Shown here: positions 1-5,394 of the stretch, piece after piece
Layout: each line of letters starts with the position of its first letter
Numbering within the stretch: the stretch's first letter is position 1
Assembly: GCA_046590205.1 (NCBI GenBank)
Contig: JBKJTT010000031.1
Coordinates: 1-5,394 of the forward strand
Length of the DNA stretch: 5,394 nucleotides
Direction: 5' to 3'
DNA from: DATDEW01 sp046590205
GTDB taxonomy: Bacteria; Bacteroidota; Ignavibacteria; Palsa-1295
Made by a program: the position numbers and the translations under genes
Notes under the pieces: generated by a model
The model's database searches: none
What the model saw: only the letters and a program-made list of their open reading frames with translations
What the model was told of the DNA's origin: nothing

Positions 1-1198
1 CCCACCTCCTCCGATTGTCGTGAAGAAAGCAGAGCCAGTGCCGCCTCAGCCGTTTATTGGACTTGCATCAGATGAGACAGTACGCGTCGTCGAGACGAAC
101 GTCACCGAGACATTCCCGCTTTTGCCTTATGTCTTCTTTGATAGTGCATCATCAACTATCTCGTCTCGTTACCAGACATCTCAATCAAGAGCACGATTTG
201 ATGAAGCAAACCTGCCGCATAACTCACTTGGCGCATACTACTATATGTTGCAAGTTGTCGCATCACGTTTAGCGGGTAAGCCTGATGTGAAAATAACGAT
301 CAACGGCACAACCGACGGAAAAGAAGTACCGAAGGGCGAACTCACATCGCTTTCTCGTTCACGTGCCGAAGCTGTGAAGAATTATCTTACCAGTACATGG
401 AACATTGATGAGTCACGCATTAAAGTTGGCACATCAAGTGTCCCGACATTCCCATCATCGCTCAAAGAATCAGCCGGAAGCGAAGAGAATCGCCGAGTAG
501 AGATATTCGCAAATGATGAATCTATCCTCGCACCGATTGTACATGAGCAGTTCAAAGAGTATGAGATAACGCCGAAAGCATTACCGTTTGTCGCAAGCGT
601 CCGCACTTTTGCACCTGCTAAGAGCTGGAAGCTGCGCGTTACAGCAGGCAATGATGAGATATATTCTACATCTGGCACAGGCGAGCCACCGCAGAACTTG
701 TCATGGAAACTTGATAATGCAACAGCAGAACGCATTGCGAAGAAGGTCCAAACCAAAGAGACATTTAATTGTGAGCTATCTGTAACAGATGAAGCAGGCA
801 CGACAGGGAAGAAGGAGATAGCGTTACCGGTTGAGAAGACGATATTCCCGTTCGAGCTTTCGCGTCTATCGCTTGTGGTCTTTGATTTTGATAAAGCTGA
901 CATCACACCGACGAACCAAAAGATGGTACGCTCATTCGTTGCGAAGAACATTCAAGAAAATTCCACTGTCGCTATTACCGGCACGACCGATGCAATGGGT
1001 GAACTCGACCACAATAAAGAACTCTCGACCGCGCGAGCATTTAGCGTTCATGAACTTATCAAGAAAGAAAATCCAGTCGCCGAGATAACGAAGGTACAAG
1101 GCAATGGACCAAACGAATCACCTGAAATGAACAATACACCCGAAGGCAGATATTACTGCCGCACGGTAACAGTTCAGGTGCAAACGCCGTTGAAGTAA
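1..1198 (+). CDS. OmpA-family cell-envelope protein with two OmpA-like domains (5' end outside window)
   Basis: The frame is open to the left edge and reads through a proline-rich stretch (PPPPIVVKKAEPVPPQP), so the GTG at 20 is probably an internal valine in an interdomain linker. Counting from that GTG as residue 1, the first OmpA-like domain spans about 36-165 (LPYVFFD start, TTDG, LSRSRAEAV, ENRRVEIF). A beta-rich, Ig-like spacer follows at about 170-275. The second OmpA-like domain spans about 281-388 (LVVFDFDKADI, TTDAMG, LSTARAFSV, RTVTVQV). The Asp and Arg that contact diaminopimelate in characterised OmpA domains appear kept in both: D99/R115 and D324/R339. From the family, the likely role is anchoring an outer-membrane or periplasmic protein to peptidoglycan. 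No membrane segment is visible in this part. The missing N-terminal region could hold a signal peptide, repeats or a beta-propeller. Domain assignment is firm; the whole protein's role is not. Confidence 0.9.
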   Translation, partial: PPPPIVVKKAEPVPPQPFIGLASDETVRVVETNVTETFPLLPYVFFDSASSTISSRYQTSQSRARFDEANLPHNSLGAYYYMLQVVASRLAGKPDVKITINGTTDGKEVPKGELTSLSRSRAEAVKNYLTSTWNIDESRIKVGTSSVPTFPSSLKESAGSEENRRVEIFANDESILAPIVHEQFKEYEITPKALPFVASVRTFAPAKSWKLRVTAGNDEIYSTSGTGEPPQNLSWKLDNATAERIAKKVQTKETFNCELSVTDEAGTTGKKEIALPVEKTIFPFELSRLSLVVFDFDKADITPTNQKMVRSFVAKNIQENSTVAITGTTDAMGELDHNKELSTARAFSVHELIKKENPVAEITKVQGNGPNESPEMNNTPEGRYYCRTVTVQVQTPLK

Positions 1199-1225
1199 GG
1201 ACATTCCGATACATGATTATTACGT

Positions 1226-1606
1226 ATGGAAATTTATACACAGATAATTTGGCTCTTCCTTTTAGCAATACCTATTGCATGTATCTCCTGGACGGTTGTC
1301 TATGAAGAGTTGTTCCGTGAGCCGCGAGAGTACTGCATTGCGCGAAGCAAAAACAACAAAACGATACTTGGCAGAAAGATATTTTTCCTCTTTACTTGTG
1401 AGTATTGCTTCAGCCATTATGTAACGATTATCTTCCTCCTTCTGACGGACTATAAGCTGCTTATTGATGATTGGAGAGGGTATGTAATAGCCGGATTTTC
1501 GCTGGTCTGGATGGCAAATGTCTATATGAGTCTATTCGCATTTCTGCGTCAAGACATAAAAAAAGAAAAGACGGAGATAAAAGTGATGGAGAAAAAGGTC
1601 GAGTAA
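1226..1606 (+). CDS. Small membrane protein with CxxC motif, function unknown
   Basis: A 126-residue protein that I cannot name with confidence. Hydrophobic segments lie at about 6-26, 63-80 and 86-108, so two or three membrane passes are likely. The C-terminus is strongly charged (KKEKTEIKVMEKK). Between the first two segments is CEYCFSH (C58, C61, H64), a possible metal-binding or redox site. The arrangement of a CxxC just ahead of a membrane helix recalls DUF1360-like proteins, but that is only a resemblance. It begins 27 bases after the OmpA-family stop and could be co-transcribed with it. No good ribosome-binding site is seen ahead of ATG 1226. A different-frame ATG at 1213 is not used. 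The gene is AT-rich (one sampled 60-base line is about 37% GC), partly because of its Phe/Ile/Lys content. Confidence 0.7.
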   Translation: MEIYTQIIWLFLLAIPIACISWTVVYEELFREPREYCIARSKNNKTILGRKIFFLFTCEYCFSHYVTIIFLLLTDYKLLIDDWRGYVIAGFSLVWMANVYMSLFAFLRQDIKKEKTEIKVMEKKVE

Positions 1607-1625
1607 AGTTATCCCCCGCCTCTTT

Positions 1626-1670
1626 TTACTAAGCCAATTCAATGTCCTTAAGTGTTTCATGTCTTAGTAA
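1626..1670. repeat. 8-bp perfect inverted repeat upstream of the permease gene
   Basis: TTACTAAG at 1626-1633 is matched exactly by its reverse complement CTTAGTAA at 1663-1670, with a 29-base spacer. It lies in the 79-base gap between the small membrane protein and the permease, ending 15 bases before the permease ATG. The spacer also holds the palindrome CTTAAG (1647-1652), not on the same centre. It could be an operator or a leader hairpin, but an 8-bp match in a short AT-rich gap can arise by chance. No T-run follows the right arm, so it does not look like an intrinsic terminator. Confidence 0.35.
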
Positions 1671-1685
1671 TCCTACGAAACACAG

Positions 1686-2894
1686 ATGGCAGAATTAAAA
1701 AGAACATTAGGACTCGCCGAATGCATATTTTTTGGAGTTGGTTCTATACTCGGTGCAGGAATCTATACGCTCATTGGTAAGGTAGCGGGCTTATCCGGTA
1801 ATTTTATTTGGCTTTCGTTCATGGTCGCAGCTGTTTCTGCATTGTTTACAGCATTCTCTTATGCAGAATTAAGCGCGGCGTATCCCAAAGCCGGTGGTGA
1901 ATACGTGTACGCAAAAAAAGCATTTGGAAAAAAAGTAGGAATATTTTTAGGAGGCATCATTTCCCTCAATGGAATAATTAGCGGAGCTACTGTTGCAGTT
2001 GGATTTGCAGGCTATTTAAGTGGGCTTATTGACAGTAACTTGCTTGTCGGATCACTTGGGATAATCGCATTCATTTTTATCGTTAATGTTTCCGGGATAC
2101 GAGAGTCATCAGGAGTGAACATTGTTTTTACGATCATCGAAGCAGCTGGGTTATTATTTGTGATCTATTCAGCTTTTCCTTCTATCGGGGAAGTCAATTA
2201 TACAGAATTATCACCAAAAGGATATAACGGTATTTTTGCAGCATCAGCGCTTGCTTTTTTTGCATATATAGGGTTTGAAGATATTGTAAAGCTTGCCGAA
2301 GAAACGAATACTCCTGAAAAGAATATCCCACGAGCGCTGTTTATCTCAAGTGTTATTGTCATTATACTCTATAGTGTGGTAGCTGTGTGTGCAGTTAGTG
2401 TAATACCGTACGAGGAACTCGGAACATCCAAAAGTCCGCTTGCAGATGTCATAGGTAAAGTGCATGGGAAAACAGGCGTTGTTATTATTTCGGTGATCGC
2501 TTTATTTGCAACTTCTAATACGATATTATCTAACATGCTCGGGAGTTCTCGTGTATTGCTGAACATATTCAAAGAAACAAAGTCTTTGCAACTGCTTTCT
2601 TATGTATCTCCCAAAAGCAAAACACCTGTAGCAGCTCTCATGCTAATCCTCGTGGTTATGTGCAGCTTTGCTCTTATCGGTAATATTGAAACGATTGCTC
2701 GAATAGCTACTATTTTTATTTTCATTACATTTATAGTGGTAAACCTTTCTGTTATCGTCTTGAGAGTCCGTGATAAAGAGTTGACACGTCCTTATCGAAT
2801 ACCATTTAATATAAATAATATACCTATTATAAGTATATTAGGAATACTAATGACACTCGTGTTGCTTGGATATACGGTGTATAGCTTAGTATGA
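1686..2894 (+). CDS. APC-superfamily amino-acid permease, short C-terminus
   Basis: A 402-residue polytopic inner-membrane protein. Family signatures are clear: GVGSILGAGIY in the first helix (about 17-27, the unwound substrate-binding segment in this fold), YPKAGGEYVYAKKAFG after the second helix (66-81), FAYIGFED in the sixth helix region, and AEETNTPEKNIPRAL (204-218) in the loop after it. Helices can be placed at about 11-31, 38-60, 86-112, 120-138, 144-164, 182-200, 218-240, 263-285, 314-332, 336-359 and 380-400. That is eleven; most relatives have twelve, and this chain stops after the helix that follows the RPYRIPF loop. The likely role is uptake or exchange of an amino acid or polyamine, driven by a cation gradient; the substrate cannot be read. 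Hand counts of four sampled lines give roughly 27-48% GC against 52-55% in sampled lines of the OmpA and reductase genes, which may hint at separate ancestry. No Shine-Dalgarno sequence precedes ATG 1686. Confidence 0.9.
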   Translation: MAELKRTLGLAECIFFGVGSILGAGIYTLIGKVAGLSGNFIWLSFMVAAVSALFTAFSYAELSAAYPKAGGEYVYAKKAFGKKVGIFLGGIISLNGIISGATVAVGFAGYLSGLIDSNLLVGSLGIIAFIFIVNVSGIRESSGVNIVFTIIEAAGLLFVIYSAFPSIGEVNYTELSPKGYNGIFAASALAFFAYIGFEDIVKLAEETNTPEKNIPRALFISSVIVIILYSVVAVCAVSVIPYEELGTSKSPLADVIGKVHGKTGVVIISVIALFATSNTILSNMLGSSRVLLNIFKETKSLQLLSYVSPKSKTPVAALMLILVVMCSFALIGNIETIARIATIFIFITFIVVNLSVIVLRVRDKELTRPYRIPFNINNIPIISILGILMTLVLLGYTVYSLV

Positions 2895-2920
2895 AAGATG
2901 TCCGTTGTTGACGTTGATTT

Positions 2921-3886
2921 TCAATTATACTTATTTCGATAATCAATCGGTGATAATCCTGTTATTTTTTTGAATGTTGTACGGAATGCTTTTGTATCGG
3001 TGTAGCCGACATCGAACATGATCTCGCCGATCTGTTTCTTGCCTATTTCCAAACTTTTCTTTGCGGCTTCTATCTTCACACGCTGCATGTATTCGATGAC
3101 GGAGTATGATGTTGCTTTCTTGAAGCGACGCTCGAATGTTCGTCTGCCGAGTGCTGTATGGTCTGCCAGTTGATCAACAGTTAACTTCTTCATGAAGTTA
3201 TGCTCAATATATGTTTGTGCTTCTTTGATGGGGTCATCATTGTGTATCTTCTCGCCGGCGAACATAATGAACGGTGATTGGTTATGGCGGTCAATCTCAA
3301 CTGCATTGATCTTTGCACATTGTATTGCAATATCACGCCCCGCATATTTCTCGACCAGGTAGAGAACAAGATTCCAGAACGAACTTGCGCCCCCACTCGA
3401 ATAGATACCTTGCTCGTCAGTGATGACTCTGTCCGGAACAAGTGTAACATCAGGGAACATACGTCTAAAATCATTATGTGCCAGCCAATGCGTCGAGCAT
3501 TTCTTTCCTTTAAGCAGTCCTGTAGCTGCGAGGATGAACGTCCCTACACACATACTTGCGACTTCTGCACCATTACGATATTGGAAGTTTATCCACGGAA
3601 AGAAATCTTTGTTCGCGGCAATGACCTCCTCCATGTTGCCATTGACGGCAGGGATAATGATAAGGTCAGTCTTCTCGACCTCATCAATGCTTACGTCCGG
3701 TGTTAGTGTAAAAAGGCGGTGATAGGTCTGCGGTTCTTTCGTGATGCCGACAAACTGGACATTAAAAACGGGTTTTCTGCCGCTTTTTTCCAAAAGGTCA
3801 TTGGCTTGCATAAAGCCGCCAAATGTGCCTTCAAGGGTGCTAATTGCGGCTGCGCCGTGTGCAACGAGGATCGATACATGTTTCAT
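2921..3886 (-). CDS. GlxA-family transcriptional regulator (DJ-1/PfpI domain plus AraC helix-turn-helix)
   Basis: A cytoplasmic DNA-binding regulator, 321 residues from the chosen start. The N-terminal half (about 2-190) is a class-I glutamine-amidotransferase-like DJ-1/PfpI domain, with the nucleophile-elbow motif ASMCVGTFILAATGLL (Cys113) and CSTHW (His133) as usual in GlxA proteins; here it probably serves as a ligand-sensing domain. The C-terminal AraC region has a first helix-turn-helix at about 235-258 (VDQLADHTALGRRTFERRFK) and a second at about 285-305 (IGEIMFDVGYTDTKAFRTTF), ending in the family's TGLSPIDYR. A longer frame begins at an ATG at 3904, adding MSYICT. I chose ATG 3886 because a strong promoter box at 3891-3898 would start the message at about this ATG and exclude the upstream one, and because MKHVSILVAHG fits the family's first strand. 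It is divergent from the reductase-like gene, which suggests control of that cassette and of itself. The inducer is unknown. Confidence 0.93.
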   Translation of the reverse strand: MKHVSILVAHGAAAISTLEGTFGGFMQANDLLEKSGRKPVFNVQFVGITKEPQTYHRLFTLTPDVSIDEVEKTDLIIIPAVNGNMEEVIAANKDFFPWINFQYRNGAEVASMCVGTFILAATGLLKGKKCSTHWLAHNDFRRMFPDVTLVPDRVITDEQGIYSSGGASSFWNLVLYLVEKYAGRDIAIQCAKINAVEIDRHNQSPFIMFAGEKIHNDDPIKEAQTYIEHNFMKKLTVDQLADHTALGRRTFERRFKKATSYSVIEYMQRVKIEAAKKSLEIGKKQIGEIMFDVGYTDTKAFRTTFKKITGLSPIDYRNKYN

Positions 3887-3890
3887 GGTG

Positions 3891-3921
3891 CAAATATACG
3901 ACATTCTTGTGTCGCAATCAA
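3891..3921 (-). promoter_or_regulatory. Bacteroidota-type promoter for the GlxA-family regulator
   Basis: Read on the minus strand, TATATTTG (3898-3891) matches the Bacteroidota -7 consensus TAnnTTTG exactly, and TTG (3921-3919) sits 20 bases upstream, within the usual -33 spacing. Initiation a few bases downstream would fall at about 3887-3884, at the ATG chosen for the regulator. The message would then be leaderless or nearly so. The start site is inferred, not observed. Confidence 0.6.
3899..3914. promoter_or_regulatory. Candidate operator dyad inside the regulator promoter spacer
   Basis: CGACA (3899-3903) and TGTCG (3910-3914) form perfect 5-bp arms around a 6-base spacer. The 16-base dyad lies wholly between the -33 and -7 boxes of the regulator's promoter, directly against the -7 box, where a bound protein would block polymerase. 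The geometry suits a dimeric repressor. AraC-type proteins more often bind direct repeats, so the binder need not be the adjacent regulator, and a short dyad like this could also be chance. Confidence 0.35.
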
Positions 3922-3935
3922 CCTCTTAGAATGGC

Positions 3936-3981
3936 ATTTTTGCACCTCACGCCTGTTCGGTAAAAACTGTATTTTTGCATC
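3936..3981 (+). promoter_or_regulatory. Putative promoter region for the reductase/SRPBCC/VOC cassette, with a repeated -7-like motif
   Basis: TATTTTTG at 3970-3977 fits the TAnnTTTG -7 consensus and would start transcription at about 3981-3985, giving a leader of roughly 25 bases before ATG 4009. The nearest upstream TTG (3940-3942) is 27 bases away, longer than usual for a -33 box. The motif is duplicated: ATTTTTGCACC (3936-3946) and ATTTTTGCATC (3971-3981) match at 10 of 11 positions, 35 bases apart. The upstream copy may be a second, weaker -7 box (CATTTTTG, lacking the T of TA) or part of a tandem protein-binding site. Confidence 0.45.
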
Positions 3982-4008
3982 AAGATATTAATCAAATCAA
4001 TAGAAGAA

Positions 4009-4578
4009 ATGAGAAAACTCAAACTACAATCACAAATATCCCTTGACGGCTTCCATAGCGGATCGAATGGAGAACTTGATTGGATGACATGGGAATGGGA
4101 CGCGAAGCCCAAGAGCTATGTCACTGATCTTACCGATCCTGTTGACACCATCCTCTTAGGCCGCAAAATGACAGATGGATTCGTCAGCCATTGGGAGAAT
4201 GTAGTCAAGAACCTTCCTAACGACGAAAGTTATGGATTCGCAATGAAAATGTGCGAGACTCCGAAGATCGTCTTCACGAAAACGCTGACAACCTCCCCGT
4301 GGAATAATACGACTCTTGCGACAGGCGACTTGGTCACAGAAGTGAATGCTCTCAAGAATCAAAACGGAGGTGACATCATTGTCTATGGCGGGACAGGATT
4401 CGTTGCATCACTTGTGAAAGCCGGACTCATTGACGAATATAACCTTTTCATTAACCCGACTGCGATCGGCAAAGGCAATAGTATTTTTGCACTATTAGAT
4501 GCGAAGCAAGGGTATTCACTCAAACGCTCTATTGGATTTGACTGCGGCATCGTGGCACTGCAATACGAGCGAGCATAA
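4009..4578 (+). CDS. Dihydrofolate reductase-like protein (RibD C-terminal domain family)
   Basis: A 189-residue single-domain cytoplasmic protein, a normal length for the RibD-C/YyaP-type family that shares the dihydrofolate-reductase fold. Family landmarks are SLDGF (11-15) after the first strand, DTILLGRKMTDGF (46-58), the nucleotide-binding glycine motif GGDIIVYGGTGFVASLV (120-136), then GLIDEYNLFINPTAIGKG (139-156). By family it is expected to be an NAD(P)H-dependent reductase, but most stand-alone members have no proven substrate, and it should not be read as folate-pathway DHFR or as riboflavin RibD, since the deaminase half is absent. It is the first gene of a plus-strand run, with the next start 26 bases after its stop. 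ATG 4009 follows a purine-rich AGAAGAA and lies downstream of a -7-like box. Confidence 0.9.
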   Translation: MRKLKLQSQISLDGFHSGSNGELDWMTWEWDAKPKSYVTDLTDPVDTILLGRKMTDGFVSHWENVVKNLPNDESYGFAMKMCETPKIVFTKTLTTSPWNNTTLATGDLVTEVNALKNQNGGDIIVYGGTGFVASLVKAGLIDEYNLFINPTAIGKGNSIFALLDAKQGYSLKRSIGFDCGIVALQYERA

Positions 4579-4604
4579 TTTTTTTACATAACAATACAAC
4601 AACA

Positions 4605-5042
4605 ATGAACAATATCAATCATACAATTGAGATCAACGCACCACGCGAGAAAGTATGGCAAATACTGTGGGATGATGCGTCGTATCGCAAATGGACCAGC
4701 GCATTCCATGAAGGCTCTCATGCGGTATCTGATTGGAAGCAGGGCAGCCGTATTCATTTCCTAGATCCCGAAGGTCAGGGGATGTATAGCTACATCGAGA
4801 CACTGGATGCGCCGGCAACAATGATATTCAAGCATCTTGGTGTCTTGGATAAAGGGAAAGAACTTCCACCTACGCCAGAAACAGAAAAGTGGAGCGGTGG
4901 GACTGAAGAGTACTACCTCACAGAAGAAAATGGGATGACAAAGCTAACAGTGTCCTCGAATGCTCCCGAAGAATATGTAGAGACATTCAATACTGGCTTT
5001 GAAAAAGGATTCGCAATCGTAAAAGAACTTTCTGAAAATTAA
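4605..5042 (+). CDS. SRPBCC-domain protein (AHSA1/START-like fold)
   Basis: A 145-residue cytoplasmic protein filling a single SRPBCC (helix-grip) domain. It opens with HTIEINAPREKVWQILWD (6-23), the first strand and helix typical of AHSA1-like members. It continues through YRKWTSAF (27-34), a strand-rich middle (WKQGSRIHFLDPEG, MYSYIETLDAP, ATMIFKHLG) and closes with a long C-terminal helix (about 122-142) that normally caps the hydrophobic cavity. The fold binds small hydrophobic ligands or acts as a catalytic pocket; no substrate can be assigned. It lies between the reductase-like and VOC genes with short gaps, suggesting co-transcription. Its leader (ACAATACAACAACA) is A/C-rich, looks unstructured and has no Shine-Dalgarno sequence. 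Confidence 0.88.
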   Translation: MNNINHTIEINAPREKVWQILWDDASYRKWTSAFHEGSHAVSDWKQGSRIHFLDPEGQGMYSYIETLDAPATMIFKHLGVLDKGKELPPTPETEKWSGGTEEYYLTEENGMTKLTVSSNAPEEYVETFNTGFEKGFAIVKELSEN

Positions 5043-5051
5043 CTTAATCAT

Positions 5052-5056
5052 AAGGA
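5052..5056 (+). promoter_or_regulatory. Ribosome-binding site of the VOC gene
   Basis: AAGGA lies 9 bases before ATG 5066. It is the only clear Shine-Dalgarno-like sequence among the gene starts in this window, and it supports that start for the truncated last gene. Confidence 0.5.
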
Positions 5057-5065
5057 ATAACAATC

Positions 5066-5394
5066 ATGAATCCAGTAGTACATTTCGAAATGCCAGCAGA
5101 AGATAGAAAGCGCATGAGCGAGTTTTATACAACTGCATTTGGCTGGCAGACACAGCAGCTCGGTGAAGAGATGGGCGGCTACGTCTTGGCAGGCACAACA
5201 CCAGTTGACCAAGAGGGCAACCCAACAACACCGGGAAACATCAACGGTGGTTTTTACCAGAAGACAGATGATCCGCTCACACATGGTACGTCTATTGTCA
5301 TCGCTGTTGAAGACATCGACGCGCACATGAAGAAAGTGACAACAGCCGGTGGGAAAATCATCGGCGAGCCGATGATGATACCAGGCATCGGTAA
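5066..5394 (+). CDS. VOC-family protein (glyoxalase/bleomycin-resistance fold), 3' end outside window
   Basis: An open frame from ATG 5066 runs off the right edge without a stop, giving 109 complete codons; family members are usually about 120-135 residues, so little is missing. The first beta-alpha-beta module is marked by VVHFEMPAEDRKRMSEFYTTAFGW (written VVHFEMPAEDRK then MSEFYTTAFGW, residues 4-27). The second module begins SIVIAVEDIDAHMKKV (76-91), then AGGKIIGEPMMIPGIG. His6 sits where VOC enzymes place their first metal ligand, but the matching position in the second module (around 78-80) has no His, so a classic glyoxalase I metal site is doubtful. The family includes isomerases, dioxygenases and drug-binding resistance proteins; the activity here is unknown. 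It starts 23 bases after the SRPBCC stop and is probably in the same transcript. Confidence 0.85.
   Translation, partial: MNPVVHFEMPAEDRKRMSEFYTTAFGWQTQQLGEEMGGYVLAGTTPVDQEGNPTTPGNINGGFYQKTDDPLTHGTSIVIAVEDIDAHMKKVTTAGGKIIGEPMMIPGIG

Larger units (their letters stand above)
3887..3946. repeat. Imperfect dyad spanning the divergent control region
   Basis: GGTGCAAA (3887-3894) is mirrored exactly by TTTGCACC (3939-3946). Inside it, CATTC (3902-3906) is mirrored by GAATG (3929-3933). The two pairs share nearly the same centre (3916.5 and 3917.5), so the region between the divergent genes is roughly symmetric. The outer arms overlap the regulator's -7 box on one side and a -7-like CATTTTTG on the other. 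The symmetry may reflect back-to-back promoters, a protein-binding site, or both. Confidence 0.45.

Noticed and set aside
20..22. GTG as the start of the OmpA-family gene
   Set aside because: The frame stays open to the window edge and the upstream codons read as a proline-rich linker continuous with the protein, so the real start is probably outside the window.
382..951. 189-codon open frame on the minus strand inside the OmpA-family gene
   Set aside because: It lies wholly antisense to a well-supported conserved coding region, shows no recognisable domain, and has no promoter or ribosome site visible.
1199..1225. Promoter or Shine-Dalgarno site for the small membrane protein
   Set aside because: No TAnnTTTG box is present, and the only purine-rich stretch (TAAGG at 1196-1200) is too far from ATG 1226.
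2895..2920. Bidirectional terminator between the convergent permease and regulator genes
   Set aside because: The 26-base gap offers only a 3-bp stem (CGT/ACG) and no convincing GC-rich hairpin with a T-run.
3278..3991. Plus-strand open frames (3278-3706, 3420-3722, 3719-3991) over the regulator gene
   Set aside because: They are antisense to a clear GlxA-family gene, mutually overlapping, and their translations are Cys/Arg-rich with no family features.
4557..4586. Intrinsic terminator at the T-run just after the reductase-like gene
   Set aside because: Seven Ts are present but only a 4-bp stem (TCGT/ACGA) can be drawn upstream, and the next gene starts 26 bases on in the same direction.
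5048..5330. Open frames on both strands over the VOC gene (5048-5326 minus, 5139-5330 plus)
   Set aside because: The frame from 5066 gives a clear VOC-family protein that simply runs off the window end; the others are shadows.

Overview
The window looks like chromosomal DNA from a Bacteroidota / FCB-group bacterium, possibly a Kapabacteria/Ignavibacteria-type lineage. That placement is an inference. It rests on a tandem OmpA-domain protein of a style I associate with that group, on TAnnTTTG-type -7 promoter boxes (the Bacteroidota pattern) in the one divergent intergenic region, and on mostly weak or absent Shine-Dalgarno sequences. No RNA gene, insertion sequence, CRISPR array or phage module is visible. 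No stretch of more than about 125 bases lacks a gene.

Layout. Bases 1-1198 hold the 3' part of a large cell-envelope gene with two OmpA-like (peptidoglycan-binding) domains; its start lies outside the window. Next come a small unrecognised membrane protein with a CxxC motif (1226-1606) and an APC-superfamily amino-acid permease with a short C-terminus (1686-2894). These two genes are visibly more AT-rich than their neighbours. The permease converges with a minus-strand gene for a GlxA-type transcription regulator (DJ-1/PfpI-like domain plus AraC helix-turn-helix, 2921-3886), and only 26 bases separate the two stops.

The regulator is transcribed divergently from a compact plus-strand run of three small enzyme-like genes: a RibD-C/dihydrofolate-reductase-like protein (4009-4578), an SRPBCC/AHSA1-like protein (4605-5042) and a VOC (glyoxalase/bleomycin-resistance fold) protein cut by the window end (5066-5394). 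Their 26- and 23-base gaps suggest one transcript. The 122-base divergent region carries a near-consensus promoter for the regulator that almost abuts an internal ATG, implying a nearly leaderless message and a start six codons inside the longest frame. It also holds a 16-base dyad between that promoter's two boxes, a wider inverted repeat, and a -7-like box repeated toward the enzyme genes.

The most plausible functional reading is a regulator controlling itself and a small stress or small-molecule-modification cassette; the substrate cannot be read from sequence. I see no clear evidence of a wholly new defence or mobile system. The points most worth a second look are the divergent control region and the uncharacterised three-gene cassette.
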